Source: Leishmania mexicana MHOM/GT/2001/U1103 (lineage: Eukaryota > Euglenozoa > Kinetoplastea > Trypanosomatida > Trypanosomatidae). From it: DNA of 64,000 nucleotides. Below are positions 32,405 to 42,190 of the stretch, piece after piece. Position numbers and translations under genes: made by a program. The notes under the pieces are model-generated. The model saw only the letters and a program-made list of their open reading frames with translations, was not told the origin of the DNA and did no database searches. The DNA lies in the NCBI RefSeq assembly GCF_000234665.1, contig NC_018323.1, forward strand, positions 286,573 to 350,572, read 5' to 3'. Position 1 is the first letter of the stretch; every line of letters starts with the position of its first letter.

Positions 32405-33357
32405 CGTTTTTTTTTTTGTGCGCGTGCACGGCTACCATCATCTCCGGGTATGTTGAGGAGGAGGAGGAGGAGGGGGAAAGGGTTGCCCCTTCTCCATTGC
32501 CTCCATGATGGTGGGTTCTTGTGTTTCTCGTCTTCTTGCCGTTTGACAGGGAATGCGGTGCGGCAAGGCGGAAGGGCAATGTGTGCTTTGTCCAATTCGA
32601 GTCGCTGCACACCTTCCTTGCTTCCTGTCCCACACTCTTCGCGAACACAAACAGGAAATGGGCACCCTCAAAACGGAGATGCAGGCGCGCGTGAAGAGGG
32701 TGTTCGCTGACGCACGTCCCCACGCCTCGAGACGGGTTTCGTCTACCTTTCTCTCTCCCTCTCTCGTTTTCCTTTTGCTGTTGTGCTCCTGCCGCCCTCC
32801 TATCAGGACCGCGCCGGGGCACACACACACACACCTCCCACGCCGTATGAAGGTGCGATTTCTCCATGAACCGCTCGCGGTGCGAGGTGGGGCGGGGTGG
32901 AGAGAGATGCACGCATGTCCATGCGTGCTGCCTTTCTTTTCTTTTGTTTTGTTTTGTCTGCTCCCTCCTCCTTTTACCCCCGAAACGCCCTGGCGGGGCG
33001 GGTTGGCAGGAGAGGGAGTGCGCAGCACCTCTCATGCATCACCTTCCCTCATTTTTTGGAGGTGCCCCTCTGCTCTGCTCGTTCTCCCCCCACCCCACCC
33101 ACATACCCACCCACCTCCCCCTCACCCCCCTTGTGTGGGCTACCTCTGTTCATGGAAAGACGAGGTGTTTTTCACCGCGTGGCCTTCGCATCGTTCCATC
33201 CTCCTCTCACGCACACAAAGCGAAGGCACAGACACACGCGCTCGTATCTTCCCCCCACCACCACCACCACCACCCCGTTCTCGCCCTTCTCTCTTTCTGC
33301 GCATGCTAGACAACCTTGCCGTAGTCTTCGCGCATAAATAAGTTCCGCAGACGGGCA
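32405..33357. other. Intergenic region after VPS36
   Basis: No gene seen. A strong pyrimidine tract at about 33268-33299 is followed by its first AG at 33308-33309 (GCATGCTAG), about 50 bases before the next start codon, so it is a good trans-splice acceptor candidate. Confidence 0.6.
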
Positions 33358-34932
33358 ATGGAACGTGTGGCATCGATGCTGTCGGCGTTGAAGCCGACTC
33401 TGGAGACGCACCAGCTAGGCAGCTGGAAGCCGGCTGAGGTGGACCTGCTCTGTGCAATGCTGAGAGAATACGGCAAGCAGGAACGGCGGGAGAAGTGCGC
33501 CACATGCTGCCACAACGGCGCCCCTACTGCTCCTGCATCTCTCCTTTCCTCCTCTGGCGCCCCGCCATCGTTGCCTAGCGGGGGCGACGACGTGGAAGGC
33601 GAGAACGACACGGATGAAGAGGCGTTCGCCGGTGCGATTAGCGAGGTGGATCGGTGCCTCAACCTCGTGCGCGACTTCCTAAAGCGGCGTATGCCGTTTG
33701 GTACTGTAGTGGAACCCACCGTCCCTGCTGGCACGGCAGAGCGGCAAGCGCCGCAATCGAATAGTGCTCACACCGCTTCTTGGAAGCGGGCTCGCTCTCC
33801 GAGCGGTGAGGCGTCCTCATCCGCACCGACGAGCAACAGCGTCCATAGCAGCGCTGCGGTGGTCGCGGCACCTGTGTACGCCGTGGATGCGTTCCTGTAC
33901 ACGGAGGGCGATATCGAGAAGCTCGTGGAGGCAAAGAAGCTGGCGCGGGAGTACTGCTGCCGCTGCGGCAGCACTGATATCGGACTGGTGGAGTTCATCA
34001 CTCACTCCTTCTCGAAAGACCAGCTCGTCTACCTCAGCTGCTTTCTCCTGCCGCACCTTCTCGATGTAGTCGTCGCGTCTGACGAGGCATCGCGGCCACT
34101 GTCCATCGCAGACGTCGGCTCTCGGCTCGGCATTGTGCTGTGGGCATGCGCCTTTGCGCTGCAACGGGGCCTCCTCGCACCAGAGCAGACGGTGGCCACG
34201 GATGCGGCAGTTGGTGGCGCGGCACCGGAGGTGAAACTCGTCGGCATCGAGTTGGATGCGACGTTCGTGAAGGTCTCCCAGGATGTCATGCGTCGTTTCT
34301 TTGCGCAGCGGCGTCGCCACGCACCGAAGCTGGACTCGGCGCCGCAGCCCGCTGCGGCTGACGGCGTCGACGCGAAGCTGCCGGATGTGTCGTCGAGTAT
34401 TCAGCTCCTACAAAGTGACTGCTTTGAGGGTGCTGCCGCCTCTGCCCTCTCTGAGAGCTCCCTCGTGGTGATGCACAACGTATTTGAGTACTTCTGCACC
34501 ACAGCGGTAGAGCACGCCCGCTGCTGGCTGAAGCTGCGCCGCCTCGTGCACCGCTCTGGGCAGTTTCTTGTGTGCAGCCCGTCTCTCGAGGTAACATTTG
34601 GTACCTTCACAGATGAAGTGTGGTTGCAGGCGTGCCAGCTGGAGAATGGACAGGATGCCGGAGGCACGTCAACGCCGCTGGCGTGGTTGGCCTCGTACGT
34701 GGAGTCGTTTGATACAGCGGATGTCGCGTCCGACTTTCTGGCGATGCGCGCGCGGTCTTGCGAGGGCTGTGACAACGTCAGCGACGGGGACGAGCACCAT
34801 GAGGATCACCATCACGGACGCAGTTGCGACCACTACCATCATCACAGCAGCGCAGAAGACGAGGGGGACGGGGACGAGGCCAGCGAGATGGTGGAGCAGA
34901 TTCAGCGAATCTACGTGTACCGTGTCAAGTAA
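33358..34932 (+). CDS. Methyltransferase-like protein with His-rich C-terminal tail
   Basis: A 524-residue protein of unknown exact function. Residues about 245-390 look like a class I methyltransferase core: IADVGSRLGIVLWACAFAL (motif I-like, but lacking the full GxGxG), VGIELDATFVKVSQDVM (an acidic residue after a strand), LLQSDCFEG, and VVMHNVFEYF (a motif IV-like segment). The N-terminal third has two Cys pairs (CATCC and CCRCGS) and a Ser/Ala-rich linker. The C-terminus holds a His/Asp/Glu cluster (residues about 480-510, HHEDHHHGRSCDHYHHH) before a short conserved-looking end, IQRIYVYRVK. The His cluster could bind metal or be low-complexity. Substrate is unknown. The ATG at 33358 is the first in frame after the acceptor at 33308-33309. 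Confidence 0.8.
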   Translation: MERVASMLSALKPTLETHQLGSWKPAEVDLLCAMLREYGKQERREKCATCCHNGAPTAPASLLSSSGAPPSLPSGGDDVEGENDTDEEAFAGAISEVDRCLNLVRDFLKRRMPFGTVVEPTVPAGTAERQAPQSNSAHTASWKRARSPSGEASSSAPTSNSVHSSAAVVAAPVYAVDAFLYTEGDIEKLVEAKKLAREYCCRCGSTDIGLVEFITHSFSKDQLVYLSCFLLPHLLDVVVASDEASRPLSIADVGSRLGIVLWACAFALQRGLLAPEQTVATDAAVGGAAPEVKLVGIELDATFVKVSQDVMRRFFAQRRRHAPKLDSAPQPAAADGVDAKLPDVSSSIQLLQSDCFEGAAASALSESSLVVMHNVFEYFCTTAVEHARCWLKLRRLVHRSGQFLVCSPSLEVTFGTFTDEVWLQACQLENGQDAGGTSTPLAWLASYVESFDTADVASDFLAMRARSCEGCDNVSDGDEHHEDHHHGRSCDHYHHHSSAEDEGDGDEASEMVEQIQRIYVYRVK

Positions 34933-36342
34933 CGCCTCTGTGCGCGCGCGAGAGGGCGGAAGGGAGACAGGTGCTGCGCTCACGACTTTTGTGGGCGAGG
35001 AGAAACGGGGAGCGAGACACCGCGCAGGCATCTCAGTAATCACAACCCACCGAAAACCGTGCGCAGAGTTGCGCCGACGACGCGTGCGCTGCGGTGTGGC
35101 GGGGCGGGGGAGGGGAAGCGAAAAGGCAAAAAAAAGTTGGCGACTGATTTCGTTGTTGTTCTATGATCCCCTAACCTAGTCGATCAAGCATGCTGAGGCA
35201 CCTGGCGAACATACAGCAGATGGCAGGGAAGGGTGGCACTGCGACGCACACCTGAGACCACCTCGGCCCCGCTTCCTCGCCCCACTACGACGGCGACCAC
35301 CGCCGCCACCAGTGTCGCGCCTCGACGTGCATCCGCGCGTCGTTTTTCCTTGGTGTTCTTTGTCTTCTGTTTCTTTTTCTTTTTCCGTTCTTGTTGATTG
35401 TTCGCTGTCCTCTAGTGCCTCCACTGAAGCCGACACACTCACGACGAGGTGTGCAGCAGACGGCCATCACGGTTCGAGGCACATTTAACGGCAGAGTTGT
35501 TCGTGGGGTTCGACACTCACCAACAAGCCGATAAAGGAAGACGGCAGACGTGCGGACGTCAGTGACTGCGCCCCACGTCCATGGCAAACGCTGGGTTCGC
35601 TGTCGGCACAGTACTGTGCGGAGCGCCTACGCGCTGCTCAGAAGTTGACGGATGCAAGCAAAGCAGCGGCACTCTCCATGGGAAGCTGGCGGGGTGTGGC
35701 CACCAAGCTCTCCTCTTTCGCCTTGTCTGATAGACCGTGCTCCTCAGTTCACACCCACCGTCTCCCCCCCCTTCTCTCCGCCTTTACTAACGCCGGCAGG
35801 GAACGTGTGTACGCAAACCTGCGACATATTTTTTTTTCTTCCGTGTGCCACCCTGCGAAGGAGGAGGAGGAGGAGGGGGAGGACAGTACACTACACATAA
35901 ACAAGGCCAACGACAGGAGACGCACTGTCGTCTGCACACGCGCCTGCCACCTTTTGTTCGTGAGCCTGTTTGCCTGCGACCCTGCGCGTGCGTGGCACCC
36001 GCACCTCTGAAAGCCGTCCTCACACTCAGAGGTGTCCTGTCACAGGCCGATTCGAGCAGTGCTCCAGCTGTCATTTTGTTTTTTTGTTTCTTCTTTTGCG
36101 GGGGCGCGGCGACGGGGTCTCTCCCTTGCTCATTTTTTTCGGCTTCTCGGTAGGCATCCTGCCCCCCTCCCTGCCCTGCCCTGCGCTCCTCGACTCTCAC
36201 CCGCACCACCACCATTATTGTTCGAAAGAGCGACGCACGTAGCGCGCGCTCGTTGCTAGGCGTGCCGGAGGACGGCGTCAGCGAAGACGTAGGTGAGCGC
36301 CTGCACGGGCTGCGTCCCGCGCGTGATTTGTTTTTTTTTTTC

Positions 36343-36373
<31 letters not shown>

Positions 36374-36694
36374 GTGAGGCCTGAAGCATTCCGTTTTACC
36401 CCTACTACGTGCGTCGTCCTCTGCTCGCCTCCGGGTGCGCTGCTGACGGTGACGGAGACAGGGACACGCGGGCGCGCGTTTTTTGTTTGTTGAAAGCCCA
36501 CGTCTCTCTCGCGGTCGCCGTCTTCTCTGTCGCGCTCCTGTCCAGAAGGGGGGTAGCTGTTTTTTGTTTGTTTTCTTGTACGTGGTGCCAGCGCCACCGC
36601 GACCAACCTCCATTGCCACCTCACCTCTTCGCGCTCCACGGGCACCAAAGTCGCGCCGCGCATCACACGCGAGACCAGAGAACAGCAAAAAAAA
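34933..36694. other. Intergenic region upstream of the PIN-type carrier
   Basis: No confirmed gene. It contains an unexplained strong splice-acceptor-like signal at 35354-35415 and a 45-codon ORF at 35581-35718 (see findings). The acceptor for the downstream gene is probably the AG at 36590-36591 after a T-rich tract at 36559-36578. Confidence 0.55.
35354..35415 (+). promoter_or_regulatory. Strong trans-splice acceptor-like signal without an assigned gene
   Basis: A nearly continuous T/C tract of about 60 bases, including CTTTTTCTTTTTCC, ends in CCTCTAG with the AG at 35414-35415. It lies about 1.28 kb upstream of the next recognised start codon, further than the usual 5' UTR here, and that gene has its own closer candidate. 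Confidence 0.4.
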
Positions 36695-38176
36695 ATGGGG
36701 AACATGTACTTTGATGTGATGCTCATCACTGTCGCAACGGTGGGCAAGATCATGCTGTGCGCCCTCGCGGGCATGCTCGTCTCGAGGTACTACTCTAACC
36801 CGAAAGAAACTCTGACGGGTCTTAGCTACATCTCCGCGAGGGTGTTCCTCCCGTGTCTGCTGTTCGCAAACCTATGCGTGAACGTGACGTGGGAGCAGCT
36901 CAGCCAGTTCTATTGGGCACCGTTATTTGCGGTGCTGCCGATGGGGATCGGCTTCCTGCTCTCGATGCTGGCATGTGCCCTTCTCAAAAGGGAGTACCAC
37001 TTCCTCATAATCCTTTCCAGCTCCTTCCAGAATGGCCTCACGTTCCCGGTGAGCGTGCTGATTAACCTGAATGGCATCGAGTGGTTCACACAGGCGGCCG
37101 TCGTGGACGCGCAGTCCTACATCTTCCTGTACAACGTGGTGTGCTCGATAGGGCTGTGGGCTGTCGGTGACTCCATGATTGCCTACGCGAAGGCCAAGGA
37201 AGCGGCGTCTGAGGAGGCCAATGATGAGGAGTTGGTGACCAGGCAGTGCCCGTACAGCACCGATGGGCGTGTCGACGGCGAAGCGGAGGGTAAGGAAGAG
37301 GCGCAGTCGTCACCGCGCACGGCAGCAGCAGCGGCACAGCAGGGCCATGCGACCGCGCGCGAGCAACTTGGGTGGTATCGGCCAGCGCACGCAAGTGACA
37401 AGCCGATCACGCTGCCACCAGGGTCCCCTGCGATTCTTCTGGATGATGAGATGCGCATTGCAAATTCAAAGGTCAAGTCGAGGGCCGACCGTCTCAAGCG
37501 CCTGAGCCGGATTGCTCTCGCATCGATGCAGTCCCCAACAGTGCTGAGCAGCATCATCGCCCTCGCCATCTCCCTCACACCGCCACTGCGGCGGCTGGCA
37601 AAGAGCCCTTTTGGCGAGCCCTTCGTCGGTGGCATGGCCCTCGTCGGCAAGGGGGCCATTCCGCTGCATCTGGTGGTGCTGGGCTCCTCCATCGCGGCCA
37701 GCCGCCCCAGGGCTGACCCGACATCCCCGACGAAGGGGGTGCAGGTGACCATATCGTCTCCCACCACATCGGCCCCGCGGCCGACGAACGCAGATGGCAC
37801 CGTCTTTGACGTGTCCGCGTCGCAGCCCAGCAGGGGGGGACTCAACGCTCTTCGTTCCTGGATCACCTCGAGGGTGCAGCCGCAGATTCTCTTCACATGC
37901 TGCGCGGTGGTGACGCGGCTCGTGATAATTCCGTGCGTCTGCTTCCTTGCCCTGCACACCCTTGTGAAGATGGGCCTCATGCCGAGCGAGAAGCCATTTT
38001 TGCTCGCGATACTGGTGGCCATCATATCGCCGACCGCGAATAACTCGACGTTGATCTGCACCATGCGTGAATACCACGTCCGCGACTACTCGCACATGAT
38101 GTTTTTCATGTACCTCAGCAGCATCATCACATCCTCCGTATGGCTCTTCTGCATCCTCTTGTACTTGTCGGACTAG
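36695..38176 (+). CDS. PIN/auxin-efflux-carrier-type membrane transporter
   Basis: A 493-residue integral membrane protein with the bipartite layout of the Mem_trans (auxin efflux carrier/PILS) family. About five hydrophobic segments lie in residues 1-165 (VMLITVATVGKIMLCALAGM, LLFANLCVNVTW, FAVLPMGIGFLLSMLACALL and others). A hydrophilic loop of about 110-130 residues is rich in Glu, Ala, Gln and Ser. Four or five further segments reach the C-terminus (LFTCCAVVTRLVIIPCVCFL, FLLAILVAIISPTANNSTLI, MFFMYLSSIITSSVWLFCIL). The P-T-A-N-N segment near residue 447 resembles the conserved discontinuous helix of the fold. The substrate cannot be inferred; a protist is unlikely to use it for auxin. The A-rich ATG context at 36695 and the acceptor at 36590-36591 support the start. 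Confidence 0.85.
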   Translation: MGNMYFDVMLITVATVGKIMLCALAGMLVSRYYSNPKETLTGLSYISARVFLPCLLFANLCVNVTWEQLSQFYWAPLFAVLPMGIGFLLSMLACALLKREYHFLIILSSSFQNGLTFPVSVLINLNGIEWFTQAAVVDAQSYIFLYNVVCSIGLWAVGDSMIAYAKAKEAASEEANDEELVTRQCPYSTDGRVDGEAEGKEEAQSSPRTAAAAAQQGHATAREQLGWYRPAHASDKPITLPPGSPAILLDDEMRIANSKVKSRADRLKRLSRIALASMQSPTVLSSIIALAISLTPPLRRLAKSPFGEPFVGGMALVGKGAIPLHLVVLGSSIAASRPRADPTSPTKGVQVTISSPTTSAPRPTNADGTVFDVSASQPSRGGLNALRSWITSRVQPQILFTCCAVVTRLVIIPCVCFLALHTLVKMGLMPSEKPFLLAILVAIISPTANNSTLICTMREYHVRDYSHMMFFMYLSSIITSSVWLFCILLYLSD

Positions 38177-39173
38177 GCGCGCGGTCGGTGAGCGCCTGTG
38201 CACAAAACGTGGGTAGGGGAAGGCGGGGATGGCTGCTGGCCCCGTTGACGTCTGTGCTTTGCGGGAGAGTGCGCGTATTCAAGGTCGACCTCCCTTTGTT
38301 TTTTTTTCTGTGCTTTTCGACGAGTGCGTTGCTCAGTTGTTGTGACCACAACAACAAAAAAAAATAAGACAAACTCGAATCGGTGGACGCGGCATACACA
38401 TGAAACAGCATACGTGCGTATCCGTAGAGGAGAGCTGGCACGCGTCTCCTCCGCTCACGCATTCCGCTATCCGTCCATCCCAGGAGCAGTGGCTTAGGGG
38501 TGAGAGAGGTGGACGAAAGGGGAAGAGGAGGGTGCGGCGAGATGATCACATCAGCAACAGCCGTGCACTTGTGTCGTGCTTGATGTACATTGTCTCACTC
38601 ATGCTCTCTCGACTGCCTCTGTGCACGATGTGCCTCATCGCAGGCTCACCGATTTTAGCCGTGCACGTAGGCGTGCGTCTGTCTGCTTGTGCATGTGAAG
38701 CCACCGCCTTCTTTTGTTGTTGTTTCTTTGGAAGCGTGAAGCAGCGCTCCGCTCTGCTCAATCACATGGAACGTGCACTTTCACCACAGCCGCCCGCGTC
38801 GCTGATGGCGATGATTTCTGCGTTGCTGTCCTACGCCCTTCTCCATCCCTCTCTTGCTGTGCCGTCCACGGGGAAACCCTAGCACCGCTCAGTGCGCATG
38901 TGATCTGTCTTCTCTCTGCACGTCTGCGTGGGTCTATTCGTGCTGCCGTCCTCTGCGTGTGCAACCCCTTCCCCTTCCCCTCTCTACGGAAGGCTCACTA
39001 CCGCGCGAGACGAGTACGTGAAGCTCTCGTAGAGTGCCGCCGCTGTTCTGAACTGAGCACCACCGCCCTTGACATAGAGGAGGGGGTAGGGCGTCCCAAC
39101 TCAGTTTTTTTTTCTTTCGCACTCCGAAAGCGGAGGCAGTTATACAGCACCAACCACAACGGTAGTGGTTCAC
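38177..39173. other. Intergenic region upstream of the SNARE gene
   Basis: No gene seen. The T-rich tract at 39105-39119 followed by AG at 39129-39130 is the likely acceptor for the downstream gene. Confidence 0.6.
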
Positions 39174-39881
39174 ATGACGACGGTGGTGGACGCGAGCGGC
39201 ACTGTGGAGGGGGAGCTGCGACAGGCGAAGGACGCACTGAAAACACTTAGCACGCTTGCCGAGCAAGCCGAGCGCGGCGCCATGGTGGACTATGACTTAG
39301 CACAGAGACTCATGCACGAGGTTTCCGACCGCGTGCGGCCTTTGGCGCAAGGCACCATGAACAGCTTCGCCGGCACCACAGTCGTGTCCTCCAGCGGCGC
39401 CACACTGCACACTCGTGCCGGTGCCGGGTGCTCGCAAAACGTTACGCCGCTACAACGACGACGTGCCGAACAGGTGCTAGCGGAGGTGAAGCTAATTGAA
39501 ACGACACTGCACCGCTACGCCAAGAAAGCAGAGCAGCAGGCCACCTACGTGTCTGATCTGAAGTCGCTTGTCGGTAACGGCGCCGGGGCGTACCGCCAAA
39601 ACTACGAAGCGATGGACCATCTGGAGCATGAGAAAAAGAGCCTGCAGTACGCTCGGCAGCGCATGCAGGCAATGGAGTCGGAGAGCCGCGATGTCCTGGC
39701 GGCCCTGCAAGATCAAGGTCGCCGACTCGGCGGCGTAGGTAACAAGCTTGCCAATATGCTAGAGACCCTGGGCGTGTCGAACGTGACTATTCTACAAATT
39801 GTGCGGCGGAACAAGGCAGACGCGTGGCTGGTGTACGGCGGGATCGCGCTGCTTCTGTTCTTCCTGTGGTACATCTGGTAG
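39174..39881 (+). CDS. Qb-SNARE, Bos1/membrin-like
   Basis: A 235-residue tail-anchored protein. An N-terminal helical region (residues about 10-130) is followed by a SNARE-like coiled coil (about 150-212) and one C-terminal membrane anchor (AWLVYGGIALLLFFLWYIW) with no residues beyond it. The pre-anchor segment LANMLETLGVSNVTILQIVRR follows the pattern seen in membrin (NMLGLSN then a basic stretch), pointing to the ER-Golgi Qb-SNAREs Bos1/membrin. The frame is also open a few codons upstream with a GTG; the ATG at 39174 is preferred, 43 bases after the acceptor AG at 39129-39130. Gos1/Vti1 relatives are the alternative assignment. Confidence 0.8.
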   Translation: MTTVVDASGTVEGELRQAKDALKTLSTLAEQAERGAMVDYDLAQRLMHEVSDRVRPLAQGTMNSFAGTTVVSSSGATLHTRAGAGCSQNVTPLQRRRAEQVLAEVKLIETTLHRYAKKAEQQATYVSDLKSLVGNGAGAYRQNYEAMDHLEHEKKSLQYARQRMQAMESESRDVLAALQDQGRRLGGVGNKLANMLETLGVSNVTILQIVRRNKADAWLVYGGIALLLFFLWYIW

Positions 39882-40564
39882 TCGACGCCTCTCTTCCTGC
39901 TCCTTCGACAAGGGAAAGCGAACAGCTCGCATGGGGTGACGCACGGATGGCCGCGCGGAGGGGAGCGCGTGCGAACACGCTCGATGCATTCAGCGCACAT
40001 AATTGGTTTCTTGCTCGCGTTTGTGGGTGTGTGCTGGGAGGAGGCGGAGAGGGCATCGTTTAGATGTGTGTTTCTCCTGCGCTTGCTCCGAACTCTCGCC
40101 CCCCTCCCCTCCCCTCTTCCCCACCACCATGGACATCCCCCCCCCTCCTCCTCTGCGCCATATTTGCTGCCTCTCTTGTTTCGGAAGGAAATGTGCGCCG
40201 GCCTGCACGTGGGCATATCCTTGGGTGTGGGTGTGCTCTCTTGGCCTCGATCGCCATCCGGGACCCCGGGGGGTGGTGCGCTGTAGCACCCCCTCCCCAT
40301 CCCACCCCCTTTCTTGTGTCGTCGTTGTCGTGCTTTCTTGGACCGCCCCAAGCTGAGAAGCTCCCTCCTCCTCCACGGAGCGAGAGTGAGGGAGGGATAG
40401 AGAAACAGCGCCAGCGCGCATACGTCCAACACACGCTCACAGAGGTGAGCAAGGGCAGCCGCATCCTCGACCGTTCACGAACCCCTCGTTACCTTCTCTG
40501 CTTCTTCGGAATCTCGCCCCTTTTGTTTCGCTCTTACTAGCACACCCCGTGCACGCGGCGCGAG
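39882..40564. other. Intergenic region
   Basis: No gene seen. Pyrimidine-rich, with CT tracts near 40100-40160 and 40360-40380. Confidence 0.6.
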
Positions 40565-41323
40565 ATGGAGCTTGGTCAGGCGCAGCGACCTCGCGCGCCG
40601 GTGGAATCGTTTCAGGATTATGAGCCGCGCCGCAAGTGCACCCTGTGTTGCGGCCTCCGCTGCGCCGCCTTCGCCGGCTCGGCCACCTTCTGTGTCTCCC
40701 TCGTCTGCAACGCGGTTGTGCTTGGTGGTCGAGTGACGGACGGACGCGGTTGGCGCGGCTTCTTGAATCGCAACGCCCTCATCGCCTTGCCTGCAGCCGC
40801 CATCACCTTCACGCATCAGGTGCTCCTCTCTGAGTCGTTGTGGAGCAAGAACAAAAAAACGGTGACGCAGGTGAACACGCTGTCCGTGCTGTCGAACATG
40901 TCGCTCTGGGTCGTGGGCACGGTGCTGTGCACGACCATGTCGCGCCGCTACCTGCCAGCGTGTAGCAGAGCCTATCGTCTTGCCCTCTGGGAGTACCACC
41001 GGGCGCGCCGTGGCTGCGCAAACCCGTGGATGCCGACGATCTTCGGCCGTGTGACGGAGGACCTCGACTGGTATAATGTGATGTGGACGCTGTCGCTGTA
41101 CCACCTGCTGTGGGGCATGGTGTCGGTCATGCTGGAGAAGGAGCTCGGCGCGCACTACGCCATGTTCTACCGAAACTGGCAGTACAGCCGATGGTGCTCG
41201 CCGCGATGGAGGGAGTGGCGTGAGGTGGAGGTGCGTCGCCACGTGAACACGGAGCAAGCCGTCGCGCCGAACCGGTGGGGCACCTTTATCACGAATGATA
41301 AGTGGCGCACGCGCAACTTTTGA
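40565..41323 (+). CDS. Hypothetical multi-pass membrane protein
   Basis: A 252-residue protein not recognised. About four hydrophobic segments: CAAFAGSATFCVSLVCNAVV (about residues 33-54), ALIALPAAAITFTHQVLL (about 70-90), LSNMSLWVVGTVLCTTM (about 105-124) and VMWTLSLYHLLWGMVSVML (about 175-195). The N-terminal 30 residues are polar with a Cys pair (TLCC). The last 50 are strongly basic and Trp/Arg-rich (NWQYSRWCSPRWREWREVEV) and could contact nucleic acid, lipid head groups or an organelle partner. There is no clear signal peptide. GC-rich codon use and a clean ATG-to-stop frame support a real gene. Confidence 0.75.
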   Translation: MELGQAQRPRAPVESFQDYEPRRKCTLCCGLRCAAFAGSATFCVSLVCNAVVLGGRVTDGRGWRGFLNRNALIALPAAAITFTHQVLLSESLWSKNKKTVTQVNTLSVLSNMSLWVVGTVLCTTMSRRYLPACSRAYRLALWEYHRARRGCANPWMPTIFGRVTEDLDWYNVMWTLSLYHLLWGMVSVMLEKELGAHYAMFYRNWQYSRWCSPRWREWREVEVRRHVNTEQAVAPNRWGTFITNDKWRTRNF

Positions 41324-42062
41324 GGCCATGCACTCCCTTCTCGTGGGCACCATGTGTGAGGAGGTGATTGTGTGGTCATCGGCAGCAGGAAGGACGGGGT
41401 GTGCGCACGGTGGCTGTAGATGCAGAGCAAAGGGTCACCAAACCCCCTGATGCGCCCCCTCCCCACACCCCTTTTTCTTGCCGTCCTGCCCCCCCCTCCC
41501 CCGCCCGAGCGTCCTGTGCTCGCAGTTGTGCGAGTCGCATGCGTTTATTCAGCTATCCCCTCACTACTTGAAAGGAAAAACTGGCACGCCGGCACACCGC
41601 ATCCCCCCTCCCCCTCCCTCCAAAAGACAGAAAACAGGGGGAGTCAACTGTTGGCGTTGGAGCGCCAAAGTCCACCCCTCACACTTTTTAGGTGCGTCTT
41701 CTCTCAAAGGCCAGAAGAGGAGAGGCGGAGAGCACGTTGTGTCACTCCAGATGCGCTCGCGGCCTCTGCCTTGAAGGCTCTCAGGAGGAGGGAGCGCACT
41801 CGCAGCAACGCTACATCCACACACGCACAGGCAGAGAGGCATCCTCTCTTCCTCGAGTCGTATTCGCTTCTGCACTGCCCCGACCATCACCACCGCCACC
41901 ACCACAACAGCCGGCCTTTTTTTTCCGCGCCCCGGCCTCTGTCCCCCACCCCCACCCTCACCCGCTCCGCTCCTCTCCCCACTTTTCTTCTTCTGCTCGC
42001 TTCCTTGCACGCGTGCGCTCTTTCCTCTGCTCAACGCACAAGTGCTACCATTTTCGACGAAG

Positions 42063-42101
<39 letters not shown>

Positions 42102-42190
42102 TGTGCACCCTCTAGCGCCATTCTGTCTTTTCATTGCTCCTTTCCCGACCCCTTCGCCCCACACCCTCCCCACACCATCAATCGACGTCC
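41324..42190. other. Intergenic region upstream of SRP72
   Basis: No gene seen. It includes CCA-rich and C-rich tracts and a TG microsatellite at 42064-42100. The AG at 42041-42042 after a T/C tract is a candidate acceptor. Confidence 0.6.
42064..42100. repeat. (TG)n microsatellite
   Basis: About 18 uninterrupted TG units, 90 bases upstream of the SRP72 start and probably within its 5' UTR. Confidence 0.9.

Noticed and set aside
35465..35490. A tRNA T-arm-like sequence (GGTTCGAGGC)
   Set aside because: No matching acceptor stem, D-arm or anticodon arm could be found around it.
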